Assembly: GCF_029407905.1 (NCBI RefSeq)
Contig: NC_073627.1
Location: forward strand, 157,981,697-158,045,696
DNA: 64,000 bases
From: Bubalus kerabau
Taxonomy: Eukaryota > Chordata > Mammalia > Artiodactyla > Bovidae
Reading direction: 5' to 3'
Shown: positions 33,161 to 45,609 of the stretch, piece by piece
How positions within the stretch are numbered: position 1 is the stretch's first letter
Layout of the letters: every line of letters starts with the position of its first letter
Program-made: the position numbers and the translations under genes
Notes under the pieces: generated by a model
Told to the model about the DNA's origin: nothing
The model's database searches: none
Seen by the model: only the letters and a program-made list of their open reading frames with translations

Positions 33161-33891
33161 AGTTCAGTTCAGTTGCTCAGTCGTGTCTGACTCTTGGCAA
33201 CCCCATGAATCGCAGCATGCCAGGCCTCCCTGTCCATCACCAACTCCCCCAGTTCACTCAGACTCATGTCCATCGAGTCAGTGATGCCATCCAGCCATCT
33301 CATCCTCTGTCGTCCCCTTCTCCTCCTGCCCCCAATCCCTCCCAGCATCAGAGTCTTTTCCAATGAGTCAATTCTTCGCATGAGGTGGCCAAAGTACTGG
33401 AGTTTCAGCTTTAGCATCGTTCCTTCCAAAGAGATCCCAGGGCTGATCTCCTTCAGAATGGACTGGTTGGATCTCCTTGGAGTCCAAGGGACTCTCAAGA
33501 GTCTTCTCCAACACCACAGTTCAAAAGTATCAATTCTTCGGCGCTCAGCCTTCTTCACAGTCCAACTCTCACATCCATACATGACCACTGGAAAAACCAT
33601 AGCCTTGACTAGACGGACCTTTGTTGGCAAAGTAATGTCTCTGCTTTTGAGTATGCTATCTAGGTTGGTCATAACTTTCCTTCCAAGGAGTAAGCGTCTT
33701 TTAATTTCATGGCTGCAATCACCATCTGCAGTGATTTTGGAGCCCAGAAAAATAAAGTCTGACACTGTTTCCACTGTTTCCCCATCTATTTCCCATGAAG
33801 TGATGGGACCAGATGCCATGATCTTCATTTTCTGAATGTTGAGCTTTAAGCCATCTTTTTCACTCTCCACTTTCACATTCAAGGGAACTCC
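33161..33891 (-). mobile_element. Young BovB 3' end with intact open frame, antisense
   Basis: 5'-truncated insertion of about 730 bp, starting on the + strand with 'agttcagttcagttgctcag'. TSD aaattaac at 33153-33160 and 33892-33899. It retains many CpGs and an undamaged frame, so it is probably the youngest BovB here. Confidence 0.92.
33169..33882 (-). pseudogene. BovB ORF C-terminal segment, 237 codons open
   Basis: Open from the truncation point to what appears to be the natural BovB stop (ends ...SQTRLSN). It covers the region downstream of the YADD box: SDFIFLGSKITADGDC, MYGCESWTVKKAERR, the LLRVPWTPRRSNQS block and the arginine-rich GGRRRRGRQRMRWLDGITD stretch. The first Met lies at the insertion edge. 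Without RT core and endonuclease it cannot mobilise itself. Confidence 0.85.
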
Positions 33892-33899
33892 AAATTAAC

Positions 33900-35544
33900 T
33901 GAGATTAACTTTCTGCCATCTTGGTGGAATGGGAGATAGGCATTAGGTCAAGGTATTTATAACTATTATAAATTTGTTTATTTTAACATTTGAGATGTAA
34001 ACTGAGGTACATATTACCTGTACTGGCTATAATTATTATTACTTTCAATATCACGGCCTTCACCTGAGTCCATTCTTTGCTCAACCAAGACAGTCTTTTA
34101 AACTAAGGTAAATAAAAACAAATTTTATTGATAATATTATGCCACTTTTTGAGGTAACTGGAGATTCTGACATAGATTGTGATTTGCTACATAATAAGGA
34201 CTTCAGACTTAATCTACAGACTTAATTCAGGTGGTTCAACAGTTTGTTAAAAGGACCCAAGGGCCAGAAGAAAAAGTACAAACTTGACTTCATCATTTCC
34301 CATTTCTGTGAGGCAAGTATGTATGCCCAGTGGTGTAAATGAAATACACTTGCACGTTAGTTACCTGACACTGGGCTAAATGAGACCTTGGGCTAAACCA
34401 GTAGAAAGCTCATTTATATAACTAAAAACCATCTCTAAGAGCAACTAGCTTTTAAGCTGCCTTTAGATCAAAGTGGGTATTTGGACAGAAGCTGCTTACA
34501 GGTCACCAGAACACTTTGATGTTGATCATTTTCTCCTTGAGATTGGAGCTAGCCAGCCTCTGAAACCCCATCCCAGCATCTCTACTGTTTAACTTGCAGG
34601 TGAATTTTTCAACTAACTTTGTGAGGCCAATAATTCATATGATATGTGTGACTTTTTTTTTTTTTACTGTCTTCTAAAAATAAAAGAGTATATTTGCTAC
34701 CACAATTTCCAAATGGCTGAAAACAAGAAAAAAGTGTATAATCTATTTCTGATTTTTATTCCATTGTGCTAAAAGCTTCAGAAGAAGTGTCTGCCAATCT
34801 TTTAAATTGTCTGTATAAAGTATCATTTTGTGTACTCTGGATAGCTTTTTTCATCCTATTTTTCTTTATAAATCCTCACAAATATGTTGTCTGGAAATGT
34901 TCTATACAGTTGTTTTTTTTTTTTTTTCATCCTGCTATTCTGAGTGTTTCCTACATGCTAAGCAGCATGCTTTATGCTGACTTCGTAGCAATACTAAGAC
35001 AATCTTTTTCTTCCTCAAGGAGCTCAGAAGTTCTCGGGGGACACAAATGGGTACACAGATCATTACAATTCTGTGATATAAGAATTTTGATAAGGATAGG
35101 AGTCAGAACACTTTGTGTGTGGAAGGGCTTAATGGGAAAAACCTCAAGCCATCAGTGTTGGTGAGGATGTGTCGTGACAGGCCATGGGAAGAGGCAGGCC
35201 TTGGCTGCCTGCACCTATTTGTAGCTCTGATATCCTATCAGCGTTACTCTTCTCTCCCAAAGGGCTGCTTTTCTCTCTCACCCATTCCAGTAGGGCTGGT
35301 AAAAATGTGTGCAGTGTACCCAGGGCAGAAGTTAGGACTCAGAGGTCCCAGCCTGGGAGAAGACAGGCAGAGTCCCAGACAGTGCCAGGCAGCAGAGTGA
35401 GAGAAGTCATTGCCGGAATCAGGGAGATTTCTGAGAATTTAACACAGTGGGGAAAATTACCTTGTTTGTTTTTCACTGCTGTAGCCTCATCAGCAAGAAT
35501 TGAAAGGCATGTGGATTACCACCTTAAGAGGTTAATGAAGGCAT
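33900..35544. other. Mostly unique sequence, 1.6 kb
   Basis: T runs at 34654-34665 and about 34912-34927. 'ttcctacatgctaagcagcatgctttatgctgact' and the following 'aggagctcagaagttctcgggggacacaaatgggtacacag' (34950-35060) look like an L2-type remnant. Nothing else recognised. Confidence 0.4.
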
Positions 35545-35555
35545 AGCATGCCTAA

Positions 35556-35827
35556 CGGAGAAGGCAATGGCACCCCACTCTAGTACTCTTGCCTGGAAAA
35601 TCCCATGGATGGAGGAGCCTGGTGGGCGGCAGTGCATGGGGTTGCTAGAGTCAGACACGACTGAGCGACTTCACTTTCACTTCTCACTTTCATGCACTGG
35701 AGAAGGAAATGGCAACCCACTCCAGTGTTCTTGCCTGGAGAATCCCAGGGACAGGGGAGCCTGGCGGGCTACCGTCTATGGGGTCGCACAGAGTCAGACA
35801 CGACTGAAGCGACTTAGCAGCAGCAGC
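35556..35827 (+). mobile_element. Bov-A2 SINE with (CAG)n tail
   Basis: Sense dimer from 'cggagaaggcaatggcacccc' to 'cgacttagcagcagcagc'. TSD agcatgcctaa at 35545-35555 and 35828-35838. Confidence 0.95.
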
Positions 35828-37844
35828 AGCATGCCTAAGGCTCTGGCTCTCCTCATTTCCAGAAAAGACGTCCTGATGACAATATCAAGATGTTTCTGGT
35901 AGTAATCAGGGGCTGTTAGGGAATACAAGAAGTAAGGACAGACTCGATGTGTTTCAGACCAGTGGTGCCATGTGGCTGCGATGAGTGACATCGAGTAACC
36001 ACTGACTGAGAGGCAGAGCTCTCCATCCCAAACTGGAAGTCCCCTGGATCTCACTTCAGGCTCACATAAGTCCCCAAGGGAAGAGGGGGAAGGGGAAGAG
36101 GGTCCCTGGGTGACCAATATTAGATTTCGCATGAATCTTAACAGGTGACTCTCTGAGTTGGATATAAATCAAACTTTATTGGCCTTGAAACTACTGACAT
36201 TGTGGGTGAGATAATTACTTTTTGCAGGCATTGCTCTGTGTGTTATAGGACATTGAATAAGACTCAGGTTCAAATAGTATCTTTTCCTCATTTTGTCATA
36301 TTTATTTAATGATTCTCAACTGAAGAATCTGAGAGATTTTGGGCATTGTCTGGTTACAGCTTTGATTATCACCCTGGCAGGGTGCGTGCTGCTGGCATCC
36401 CATGGGTAAAGGTTAGAGGTGTCCCGGGCAAGGGGAAGCCAGGCAGGGATTGAAGTGAGGTCAGAAGGAAACTCAGAAGCTGAAGTGACTTTGTCTTGGA
36501 AAGAAAGGAGGATTACACTCTCTCCTTACCTATCAGAATGCTCCTAAATAACTGGAACATTTGGTGGGCTTCACGGCAGGGTAAACCACAGGAAGAGCTG
36601 ACCAGTGAGACTGTGATCAGCTTGGCTTGACTGCAAAGCCTCCATAGGAACTGGAGGATTCCTGTGGGGTGCTGATGGACCGTGGGGTGCAGAGTGGCAA
36701 AGCAGAAAGGGGCAACTCTCATGCTTCTAGGCCATTGTTTTGTTTTGTTTTTCTTTTGGTGGAGCACAATGGACTGTCAATTCTGTTAGGGAAATGTATG
36801 TTTTTGCAATATAATTTAATGGTTGCTCTCAAATTTCTATAGCTTTCATTTGAGTAGTTGATGAAACAGACTACCTGCTGGTTACATGTGGCAGGGTTAT
36901 TTTTCTGCCTGGGGGTTATTTTATTCTTAGGGGAAAAGGATGCTATTTCTATAAATCTGAAATGTTACATGCATCCGAGAACTCAAGGAAAAAGCTTTTA
37001 TTCTCTTGAGACAGGCACAGATAGCTCCAGTTTCTTCTTCTTGTTTAAAGCCACCCCATAAAGTGCTATCACAAACACACTCCAAGGATGAATTGTTTAG
37101 TGCTATAGTTTATTTGTGTGCAAATACACACACATATTGCATTTACACTCCACATGTAGTTATGCTGTACTCTCTAAGAGCACTTTAGAAGACTCAACAT
37201 AGATTTTATTCCATGGAAAATAATAAACACAGACAAATAAGAAAGCCACATGTTAAAATGTAAATAAATGATGGATGTAAAAATTTTAAATTTTCTACTA
37301 AAAGACTGAAATCTAACCATTTGGTCATGGAATACTGATTTCCTTCTTGTGCTGTTTTCCCTCTTTAAACCAGATGGTGTTTCTCAAAATTCAGGTTATA
37401 AAGGCATAGCACAGCCTGCATTTTTTTCCTTTTTATGTTAAATGGTAAACTTCACATTGGCAAAATGACACCTCTGATGGCCTTCTTACAGGAGAGGCTT
37501 CTCATCCAGTACGTGTGACTTTGTGGCCATATTCCCTTGCACAAGGGAATTAGGTCACCTACTTCCATCTCCACTTGAAATACCTTTTGTTAAAAGTCTT
37601 TCTCCCAAGTGAACTCTTTTTTATTTTTCCTTCATATTTTCTACATAGTCTTCCTTTTGAAAGTCCTACAGCTGGAAGTTAGGATTCTATCAATATCCTA
37701 GTGGTGGGTGGGGATAGAATTGAGCTTAGGAGAGTTCAATAGGCCTATAAGACCCAAATTGACCAGCAAATTCAAAACTAAGACACTGAGTGTTTTGCAT
37801 GTTCAGAATTGAACCTCACATGGCTACAGAAAATCCACTTTAAG

Positions 37845-37945
37845 TTCTAGGCCTTGTCTTATTTTCCTTGCTTTATCTCTAGCCCATAGGAGAGTATCAG
37901 GCAGATAGCAGACTTTCACTAAATAATTCTTGAATAAATAGGTGA
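37845..37945 (+). repeat. L2 3'-terminal remnant
   Basis: 'ttgctttatctctagcccataggagagtatcaggcagatagcag' and 'ctaaataattcttgaataaatagg' fit a decayed L2 3' end. Confidence 0.6.
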
Positions 37946-38100
37946 AGGATCGTTCTGCTACCTCCAAGAAACAGGCATTTTCAAAGAAAGAAACATATTC
38001 AATTGACTCTAGGTGACTGATTTTTGTCAGTTTTGTCCACGTTCCAAAGCAAAACATTCCATCATGTGGCCAAAAAAGAAAACACACACATTCTCTCTCT

Positions 38101-38129
38101 TACACATACATACACACACACACACACAA
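38101..38129. repeat. (CA)n microsatellite
   Basis: Imperfect ACAT units followed by about 9 CA units. Confidence 0.85.
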
Positions 38130-39880
38130 TGAGAACAGTACACAGGTATTCAGAGCTAATAGCTATAATATAGACATGTGGGTGATTGTGAAGCATCCTC
38201 TCAGTGTTTCAGAGTAGAGCTTATCTAGCTGATGTCTAGAAATTGGAATACCAAAGCAAGTCACTCAGTCTTCCTGAGGTCACGAGGATTTTTGTTGTCA
38301 CAGGTTTAGGCAGACATGGTTATGTTCTTGCCTGTTCTATAAAAGCAGAAGATGAAACAGTGGAAAAATTGGTCCATGTATGTGTAGCTGACCTGGGGTT
38401 TGACCTCACTTCAATCACTAATGTTTCATGTTATGAAACCTCTTATAGGGTAGAGAGTTTTCATGTTGGAAGGCATCTTTTGCAAAGACGAAATCATAAC
38501 TGCCTGAATTGTAACAGGTGTGAGGATGTATGTAGTCAGTATAGAATTTACAGCCTGGAGTACCCAGCAATGGCAGGGTCACAAAAATAAACAAATCCCT
38601 TGAATCAGTTCTTGCATGAGTAAATAATTTAACATTCTTTTACTCATTATCAAAGCTGTGGGATAAATAATATGAAGACCTGCTCCTTCAGTGGACTGTT
38701 CAGTATCTTTTAGGAGAAAAATAAACCAACCACAAAAGTATAATAAGAAAGCCTTATCCACCAGAGTTGTCAAATAAATACTCTATAATTATTACTTCAT
38801 TTGTCAGTGGAAATTTGAAATAGCCTTGCAAATGATTGGTAGTATTCCATGATATGAAGAAGTTACTGGCCAGCATGAAATTTGTGAATTTAATTTTGAT
38901 TTCGACTACTAGTTGAAATGCCTGCTTTGAGGTAACCATTGTGCCACAACGGATCCTGTAATAATGCACTTGCTATAGAGCTTGCTTGGCTGTGCAGCTC
39001 TGTGGGGAGTCCCTCTGTTTGTCCCCCTGCTCAGCAGCAGCTCTGAAGCTGTTTGGAGATTATCAAAATCTCTTGTAAACTACAACTAAAGTGAGGTCAG
39101 TGTTAGAAGTGAGGCAATATAGCCAAATGCATTGCATCAGGGCCTCTTGGGCTATGAGGAACCTTTGTGAGTTGACAAGTTTCAAATGGCAATGAATGTG
39201 GCTATTGAACAGTCTGTCTGGTTTATTCCCATTTTATCACCATATCTAAAGTGCTGACTAGTTTATAGTTGCTACATATGTTTGTAACACATATATGTTG
39301 AGTAAATGAATTCAGAGCTAAGCAAACTACAAGGAACATGCAGAAAAGAAGATGACGACTCATCCTTTGCCCAAGTGAATTTGTTTGTTAAATATTCAAT
39401 AAAGTTCACAGGTTTACTTTTTTTTTCTGAAGCATCTCACATTTTTAGTATGTATTGTGAATCTTCAGGGAAAGGATTTATTTAGCAAAGCAATTTCCCA
39501 AGCTCTTTTTTTTGTTTGTTTTTGAGTGTAAAACCCTTTGTTCTCAAAGTACTGATTAGCTTCTCTCTGCAATACTAATGCATTTATAAATAAGTATGGT
39601 ATAATAAGCAAAAAAAAGAAAGCTTGAACTGAATTTTGTTTGCTACGTTTAGGAGAACTATTTGTGTACGTGTGTGCATGCACACTGGTGCCCTTGCTGG
39701 GTCTCCATGACTAGAGAGTACATAACATTCTTGAAATATTTGAAAGTATCTATGACACCTTTACTCTATTCTGATAATTATTGGAGTAATAAATTATTTT
39801 ATGAGCTCTGAAGTAACTAAGTCCTAATTTAATCTGCTTTACAGTTTCAAAATCAAATTATGTGATCCTGGGATTATATA

Positions 39881-40160
39881 GGGCTTCCCTGATAGCCCAG
39901 TTGGTAAAGAATATGCCTGCAATGCAGGAGACCCTGGTTCGATTCCTGGGTTGGGAAAATCTGCTAGAGAAGGAATAGGTTACCCACTCGAGTATTCTTG
40001 GGCTTCCCTTGTGGCTCAGCTGGTAAAGAATCTGCCTGCAATGCAGGAGACCTGGGTTCAATCCCTGGGTTGGTAAGATCCCCCAGAGAAGGGGAAGGCC
40101 ACCCACTCCAATATTCTGGCCTGGAGAATTCTATGGACATTATAGTCCACGGGGTGGAGA
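39881..40160 (+). mobile_element. Dimeric Bov-tA-type SINE
   Basis: Two tRNA-headed units head to tail. The first runs from 'gggcttccctgatagcccag' (39881) to 'cgagtattctt'. The second starts at 'gggcttcccttgtggctcag' (about 40000). Both heads keep the A/B-box-like words and 'ggttcgattc'/'ggttcaatcc'. A weak TSD gattata is seen at each side. Confidence 0.9.
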
Positions 40161-40177
40161 TTATAAATACATGGAGA

Positions 40178-40365
40178 GGTGGTGGTTCTCATGTGTCTGC
40201 ATCCAAAATACTAGGGAGTTTGTTAACTGTTAACTATCACTGGGCCCCATTTCCTTCTTCTGAGTTTCTGGAGACAGAGGTAGGGAGGCCTAGGAACCTG
40301 CATTTCAAAGGTTCCTAAATGATTCTAAAGCAATTAGGTCAGTGGACAGCAGTCTGAGTAATATT
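40178..40365 (+). repeat. MER5-like hAT DNA transposon remnant
   Basis: 'ggtggttctcatgtgtctgcatc', 'cactgggccccatttccttcttctgagtttctg', 'aggaacctgcatttcaaaggttcc' follow MER5 order. Diverged. Confidence 0.65.
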
Positions 40366-40943
40366 CATACAGACAATACCACAATATATCATTATGCTGG
40401 TCAGATGTATCGCTTTCCTAATCCAGGGTTTCCCTCTTTTGCCAGTTCATACATTTTAAGCACTTAACGTTGTCTCTGGTTTTGGAACAGATGGTAGGAC
40501 TTCTACAATTATGATGCAGAGCTTTTTAGCCTTGCAGAAAAAGAAAAGTCTAACTCTGACTTTTCTCTGATAGTTATTTTTAGTAGTTATATTTATCTGT
40601 AAGATCTTGTTTTTGCTAGGATTGGTCTTAGAGATTGAGTTGAAAGCTATAGGAATGGTGGGGAGGGGAAGAATGCCATCCAAGCAAAGGAGATTTGGCA
40701 GATCCCCTTTGAGTCTGGACTCCTTAATACTTATTGCATTGACAAAATGGCAGAGTTAAGATAAGATGGTTTCTGTAAAGGCCATAGACCCATACCTGAC
40801 ATATAGTAAGCAGTTAATGTTAGTAGTTATTATCTTGAGTGGCATTGGCTTACAGCTCCTCCATTATAATATTTGCCACTGTAATTGAATCCAGTGATAG
40901 TGGTGATGCTGTCTTTAAAAATAAAACTATACAGTGGTGCTAT
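40366..40943. other. Unassigned sequence
   Basis: 'catacctgacatatagtaagcagttaatgttag' (about 40791-40823) is probably an L2/MIR 3' end. Otherwise nothing recognised. Confidence 0.4.
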
Positions 40944-41163
40944 GGGCTTCCCAGGTAGCATTAGTGGTAAAGAATCTGCCTTCCAATGCAGGAGACACAA
41001 GAGACGTGGGTTTGATCCCTGGGTCAAGAAGATTCCCTGGAGTAGAAAATGACACCCAACTCCAATATGCTTGCCTGGAAAATTCCATGAGCAGAAAAGC
41101 TTGGTGGGCTACAGTCCATGGGGCCACAAAGAGTCGGACATGACTGAGTGACTGAGCATGCAT
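40944..41163 (+). mobile_element. Bov-tA SINE
   Basis: Sense copy, head 'gggcttcccaggtagcatta', tail 'gagtcggacatgactgagtgactgagc'. No clear TSD. Confidence 0.9.
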
Positions 41164-41194
41164 GCACACATATAATCTTGTATGGAGCTCAACA

Positions 41195-41365
41195 AGTTTG
41201 AGATTGAATATTAGCTCCATCCCTCAAATTACAAGTTTTATGAACTTGAACAAGTGATCTAACTCACGGGAACCTGTTTTCTCACCAGTAAATAGGGATA
41301 GAGTACCTAAAAATAAGTGATGGCTGTCATTGCCATTAACTTTGAATTACATTAAGCATTTGGCA
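41195..41365 (+). repeat. MIR SINE remnant
   Basis: 'gaacttgaacaagtgatctaactcacggg', 'cctgttttctcaccagtaaatagggata' and 'ttaagcatttggca' follow sense MIR order. Confidence 0.65.
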
Positions 41366-42728
41366 ATTCATTGTCCTCATGAGATTAATTTAAGTGTTCC
41401 TGAATTTTTCTAAACCTCATTTCATTACATTGAGCTCATTGAGAAGATTCCTTGACTTTCCTAACAGAAGTGAGAGAACGCCCAGAGCTCAGGGCCAGCT
41501 GGGATTCCAGGATCCACCCCAGTCAGGGAAGCAGGGAGAACAGCAGGCAACTGTGAGATGTGAATGGAGAGGAACCAGATTCTAATCCAAGGCATGTATG
41601 AGTTTAGGTAGAAAGAGAAGGTCCAAAGTGTCAAGACCAAAGCTGGAATGAGGAGAGAAATAGGTACATTGAAGCAAAAGTTTGGAAACAGCCATTAAGC
41701 ATGGTCAACTGACTGTGTCTTAGAGGCAAAGACTGGAAGTATTCTCACAGGCAACCCTCTGTCTTGGAAGGAGCCTCTCAGGAAGTGCTAGATGTGGCCC
41801 TTGGTGGATAAAGAAACTGGTGAGGGAACCATGGCAGTTTGGACAATGCCAAGTAGTATAAAAATTATCATCATATTCTCCATATTATACTGTGAGTTCC
41901 TTGAGACCAGGACCTGTGTCTAATCCCATTTCAAATCCCTGAGTTTCTGGAAGTCAGAGAGTAAGTGTTTAATATGAATTGGTTCAAAGAGATCAAGGGT
42001 CAGTCTTAAGTATTTCATTTCCTTCAACATCTAAGCCACTTTTTAAATATCTAGGACTTCTTAAGTTTGATTATGGGTTTTAGAAAAGTTTTTCATATTT
42101 TAGTCAGCCCAATATTCTTTGTAATAAGAACAAAAATTTATGTACCCAGGATAGTGATTGGGCCAGAATATATTTCCTACTTAGTAATAATGTGTATATT
42201 GTACAGCAACAGAAATCTAGGAGCATTTTGGAAACTTCAGTATTTTCCTTTTTTTTTTTTTTTTTTTTTGTCTAACAGAGGCTTATAAAGATCTACGAAA
42301 ATAAAAAATAGAGAAAGTAATTTTTACCTTTTCAGATAAATTCTGTACTATTAATTTGATGTGAATTTGATAAAGTTAAAACTTGGCCCAAATAAGGAAG
42401 TACAGCTTTGGACTGCAGTGGCCATGTTCGAAGATTTCTTATAAGTCAACAGGTGTGCCATAGAGTGGCATGTATTTGTGATATCCTGATGGAAAATGAG
42501 AAAATATTTGATACTTTAAAAGAAAGGCAAATAGGAGACATTTCTAACAATTTCATCATTTTCTTAATTTTCAAAGAAAGTAATCACAGAATAATTTAGG
42601 AATATTTACATAAAATTTTAAAGAACTGTATTATATTACAATATCCTTTTTAAACATCAACATATTTTACAACCTGCAATATTTTTAATCAAAGAAGATT
42701 TGTTTCATTCTCTTAGTTGGGCTGTTTG
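41366..42728. other. Mostly unique sequence
   Basis: A weak L2 3' end at about 41878-41985 ('ctgtgagttccttgagaccaggacctgtgtct') and a T21 run at 42249-42269. Nothing else recognised. Confidence 0.4.
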
Positions 42729-42729
42729 T

Positions 42730-43313
42730 TCAGTTGCTCAGTCGTGTCCAACTTTGTGACCCCATGGACTGCAGCACTCTAGGCCTCCCTGTCCATCACC
42801 AACTCCCAGAGTTTACTCGAACTCATGCCCATTGAGTCGGTGATGCCATCCAACCATCTCATCCTCTATAGTCCCCTTCTCCTCTTGCCTTCAATCTTTC
42901 CCAGCATCAAGGTCTTTTCAAATGGGTCAGTTCTTCCCATCAGGTGGCCAAAGTATTGGAGTTTCAGCTTCAGCATCAGCCCTTCCAATGAATATTCAGA
43001 ACTGATTTCCCTTAGGATTGACTGGTTGGATCTCCTTGCAGTCCAAGGGACTCTCAAGAGTCTTCTCCAATACCACAGTTCAAAAGCATCAATTCTTTGG
43101 CACTCAGCTTTCTTTATGGTCCAACTCTCACATCCATACATGATTACTAGAAAAACCATAGCTTTGATTATATGGACCTTTGTCAGCAAATTGATGTCTC
43201 TGCTTTTTAATATGCTGTCTAGGTTTGTCATAGCTTTTCTTCCAAGGAGCAGGTGTCTTTTAATTTCATGGCTGCAGTCACCATCTGCAGTGATTTTGGT
43301 GCCCAATAAAAAA
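42730..43313 (-). mobile_element. BovB LINE 3' end, antisense
   Basis: From 'cagttgctcagtcgtgtcc' to 'gattttggtgcccaataaa'. A 164-codon antisense frame (42866-43360) covers GTKITADGDC and MYGCESWTIKKAE. It runs a little beyond the element at the right. Possible weak TSD cttag(t/a)tg. Confidence 0.92.
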
Positions 43314-43640
43314 TAAGCAGCACTTAGATGCAGAGGTTTAACTCTTGATAAAGCAAACACTCAAAGATAGAGTCTGTAATTAGGAGCTGTCTGAGTCTTG
43401 ATTTTGAAGGTAGGTTGCTCTGGGCCCACTGTGTTGTAACTGAGGACAGAGAGTGTTCTTGGTTTTGTGGTCTGTCCATAGAATGGAAAGAACTCTCACC
43501 ATGGTAGTTGCCAGAGTAGAGATTGTTAAAACCACTGAATATTAAATTCTGATATAGAAAGGATCGCATCTTTCTATTGCTCTGTCTTATATTTTTAGCC
43601 CTTCTCTATTTTAGAGTACATCATCACCATTGTCCTTTGT
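43314..43640. other. Unassigned sequence
   Basis: Between two BovB copies; no element recognised. Confidence 0.4.
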
Positions 43641-43644
43641 TGGT

Positions 43645-45430
43645 GGTGGTTCTCAGTCACTAAGTTGTGTCTGACCATTTGTGACACCATGGACTGCAGC
43701 ATGCTAGCTAGCATCACTGTCTGCATTGATTTTGGAGTCCCAAAAAATAGTCTGTCACTGTTTCCATTTTTTCCCCATCTATTTGCCATGAAGTTATGGG
43801 ACCAGATACCACGATCCTAGTTTTTTGAATGTTGAGTATAAAGCCAGATTCTTCACTCTCTTCTTTCACCTTCATCAAAAGGCTCCTTAGTTCCTCTTTG
43901 CTTTCTGCCATTAGAGTTATATCATTTGCATATCTGAAGTTGTTGATATTTGTTCCAGAAATTTTGATTCCAGCTTGTGATTCATCTAGCCTAGCATTTT
44001 GCATGATGTATTCAGCATATAAGTTAAATAAGCAGGGTGACAATATACAGCCTTGATGTACTCCTTTCCCAATTTTGTATGAGTCTGTTGTTCCATGTCC
44101 AGTTCTAACTGTTGCTTCTTGACCTGCATACAGGTTTCAAAGGTAAGGTGGTCTGGTATTCCCATCTCTTTAAGAATTTTCCACAATTTGGTGTGATCCA
44201 CATACTCAAAGGCTTTAGTGTAGTCAATGAAGCAGAAGTAGATGTTTTTCTGGAATTCCTTTGCTTTCTCTTTCATCCAGTGGATGTTGGTAATTTGATC
44301 TGTGGTTCTTCTGCCTTTTCTAAATCCAGCTCGTACATCTGGAAGTTCTCAGTTGATGTACTGCTGAAGCCTACCTTGAAGAATTTTGAGGTTTACCTTG
44401 CTAACATGTGAACTGAGTGCAATTGTATGGTAGTTTGAATATTCTTTGGCTTTGCCCTTCTTTGGGACTGGAATGAAAACTGACCTTTTCCAGTCCTGTG
44501 GCCAATGAGTTTTCCAAACTTGCTGGCATGGTGAGTGCAGCACTTTAACAGCATCATCTTTTAGATTTAAAATAGCTCAACTGGAATTCCACCACCTCCA
44601 TCAGGTTTGTTCTTGCAATGCTTCCTAAGGCCTACTTGACTTTGCACTGCAGGATGTCTGACTCTAGGTGAGTGACCACACCACGATGGTTATCTGGGTC
44701 ATTAAGACTTTTTTTTGTATATTCTTGCCACTTCTTCTTAATATCTTCTGCTTCTTTTCAGTCCTTGTCATTTCTGTCCTTCATTGTGCCCATCCTTGCA
44801 CAAAATGTTCCCTTCAATTTTCTTGAAGAGATCTCTAGTCTTTCCTATTCTATTGTTTTCCTCTGTATTTTTTTTTTTTTTTTTTTGCATTGTTCACATA
44901 AGAAGGCTTTCTTACCTCTCCTTGTTTTCTCTGGAACTCTATATTCAATTGGGTGTATCTTTCCCTTTAGCCTTTGCCTTTCACTTCTGTTCTTTTCTCA
45001 GCTATTTGTAAGGCCTTCTCAAATAGCCAGTTTGCCTTCTTGCATTCCTTTTTCTTGGGACTGGTTTTGGTGGTCACCTCCTGTACAGTGTTATGCACTT
45101 CCATCCATATTTCTTCAGACACTCTCTACCAGATCTAATCCCTTGAATCTATTTGTTACCTCTACTGTATAATCATAAGGGATTTGATTTAGGTCATACC
45201 TTAATGGCAGTTTTCCCTATCTTCTTCAATTTAAGCCTGAATTTTTCAATAAGGAGCTCATGATCTGAGCTACAGTCAGCTCCAAGTCTTTTTTTTTTTT
45301 TTTTTCTGCTGACTATATAGAGTTTCTCCATTTTGGGCTGCAAAGAATATAATCAATCTGTATTCAGTATTGCCCATCTGGTGATGTCCATGTATAAAGT
45401 TGTCTCTTGTGTTGTTTGAAGAGGATGTAC
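43645..45430 (-). mobile_element. BovB LINE with internal deletion, antisense (1.8 kb)
   Basis: The 3'-terminal 60 bp (ending 'agcatgctagc') are joined directly to sequence about 540 bp further inside ('tagcatcactgtctgcattg', near 43710), with tagc at the joint. The body continues through RT and the linker toward the endonuclease end. The catalytic YADD is changed to YAND (43921-43932), and T runs have expanded at 44868-44886 and 45289-45305. Frames are broken in many places. An old, dead copy. Confidence 0.92.
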
Positions 45431-45609
45431 CATTGTCCTTAACTCACTAAAAATAGAACCTGTTGTGTGCTGAATTTCTACAGTAGTTTGCTTTTTTTTG
45501 CCATTAACTGTAATAATATATATTTAATAACCACTATCACTTACTGCATATTTATTCTGTCTCAAACCTGGTGTTAAATGGCACATGTATATTCACTGTC
45601 AAAATCACC

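Larger units (their letters stand above)
35839..39868. other. Longest SINE/LINE-poor stretch (4 kb)
   Basis: Only an L2 3' tail (about 37845-37945), a possible MIR (38340-38420) and a CA microsatellite recognised. The 115-codon frame at 38243-38590 spans the MIR-like piece and matches no protein family I know. 38970-39080 is a GC-elevated island ('cagcagcagctctgaagctg'). No exon supported. Confidence 0.4.

Noticed and set aside
36858..37061. Frame with a signal-peptide-like N terminus
   Set aside because: Hydrophobic start only, T-rich composition at the end, no homology or conserved motif seen.
38243..38590. 115-codon open frame as a host gene
   Set aside because: Part of it (about 38340-38420) follows antisense MIR order, no family is recognised, and there is no splice or start context beyond an ATG. 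Probably chance.
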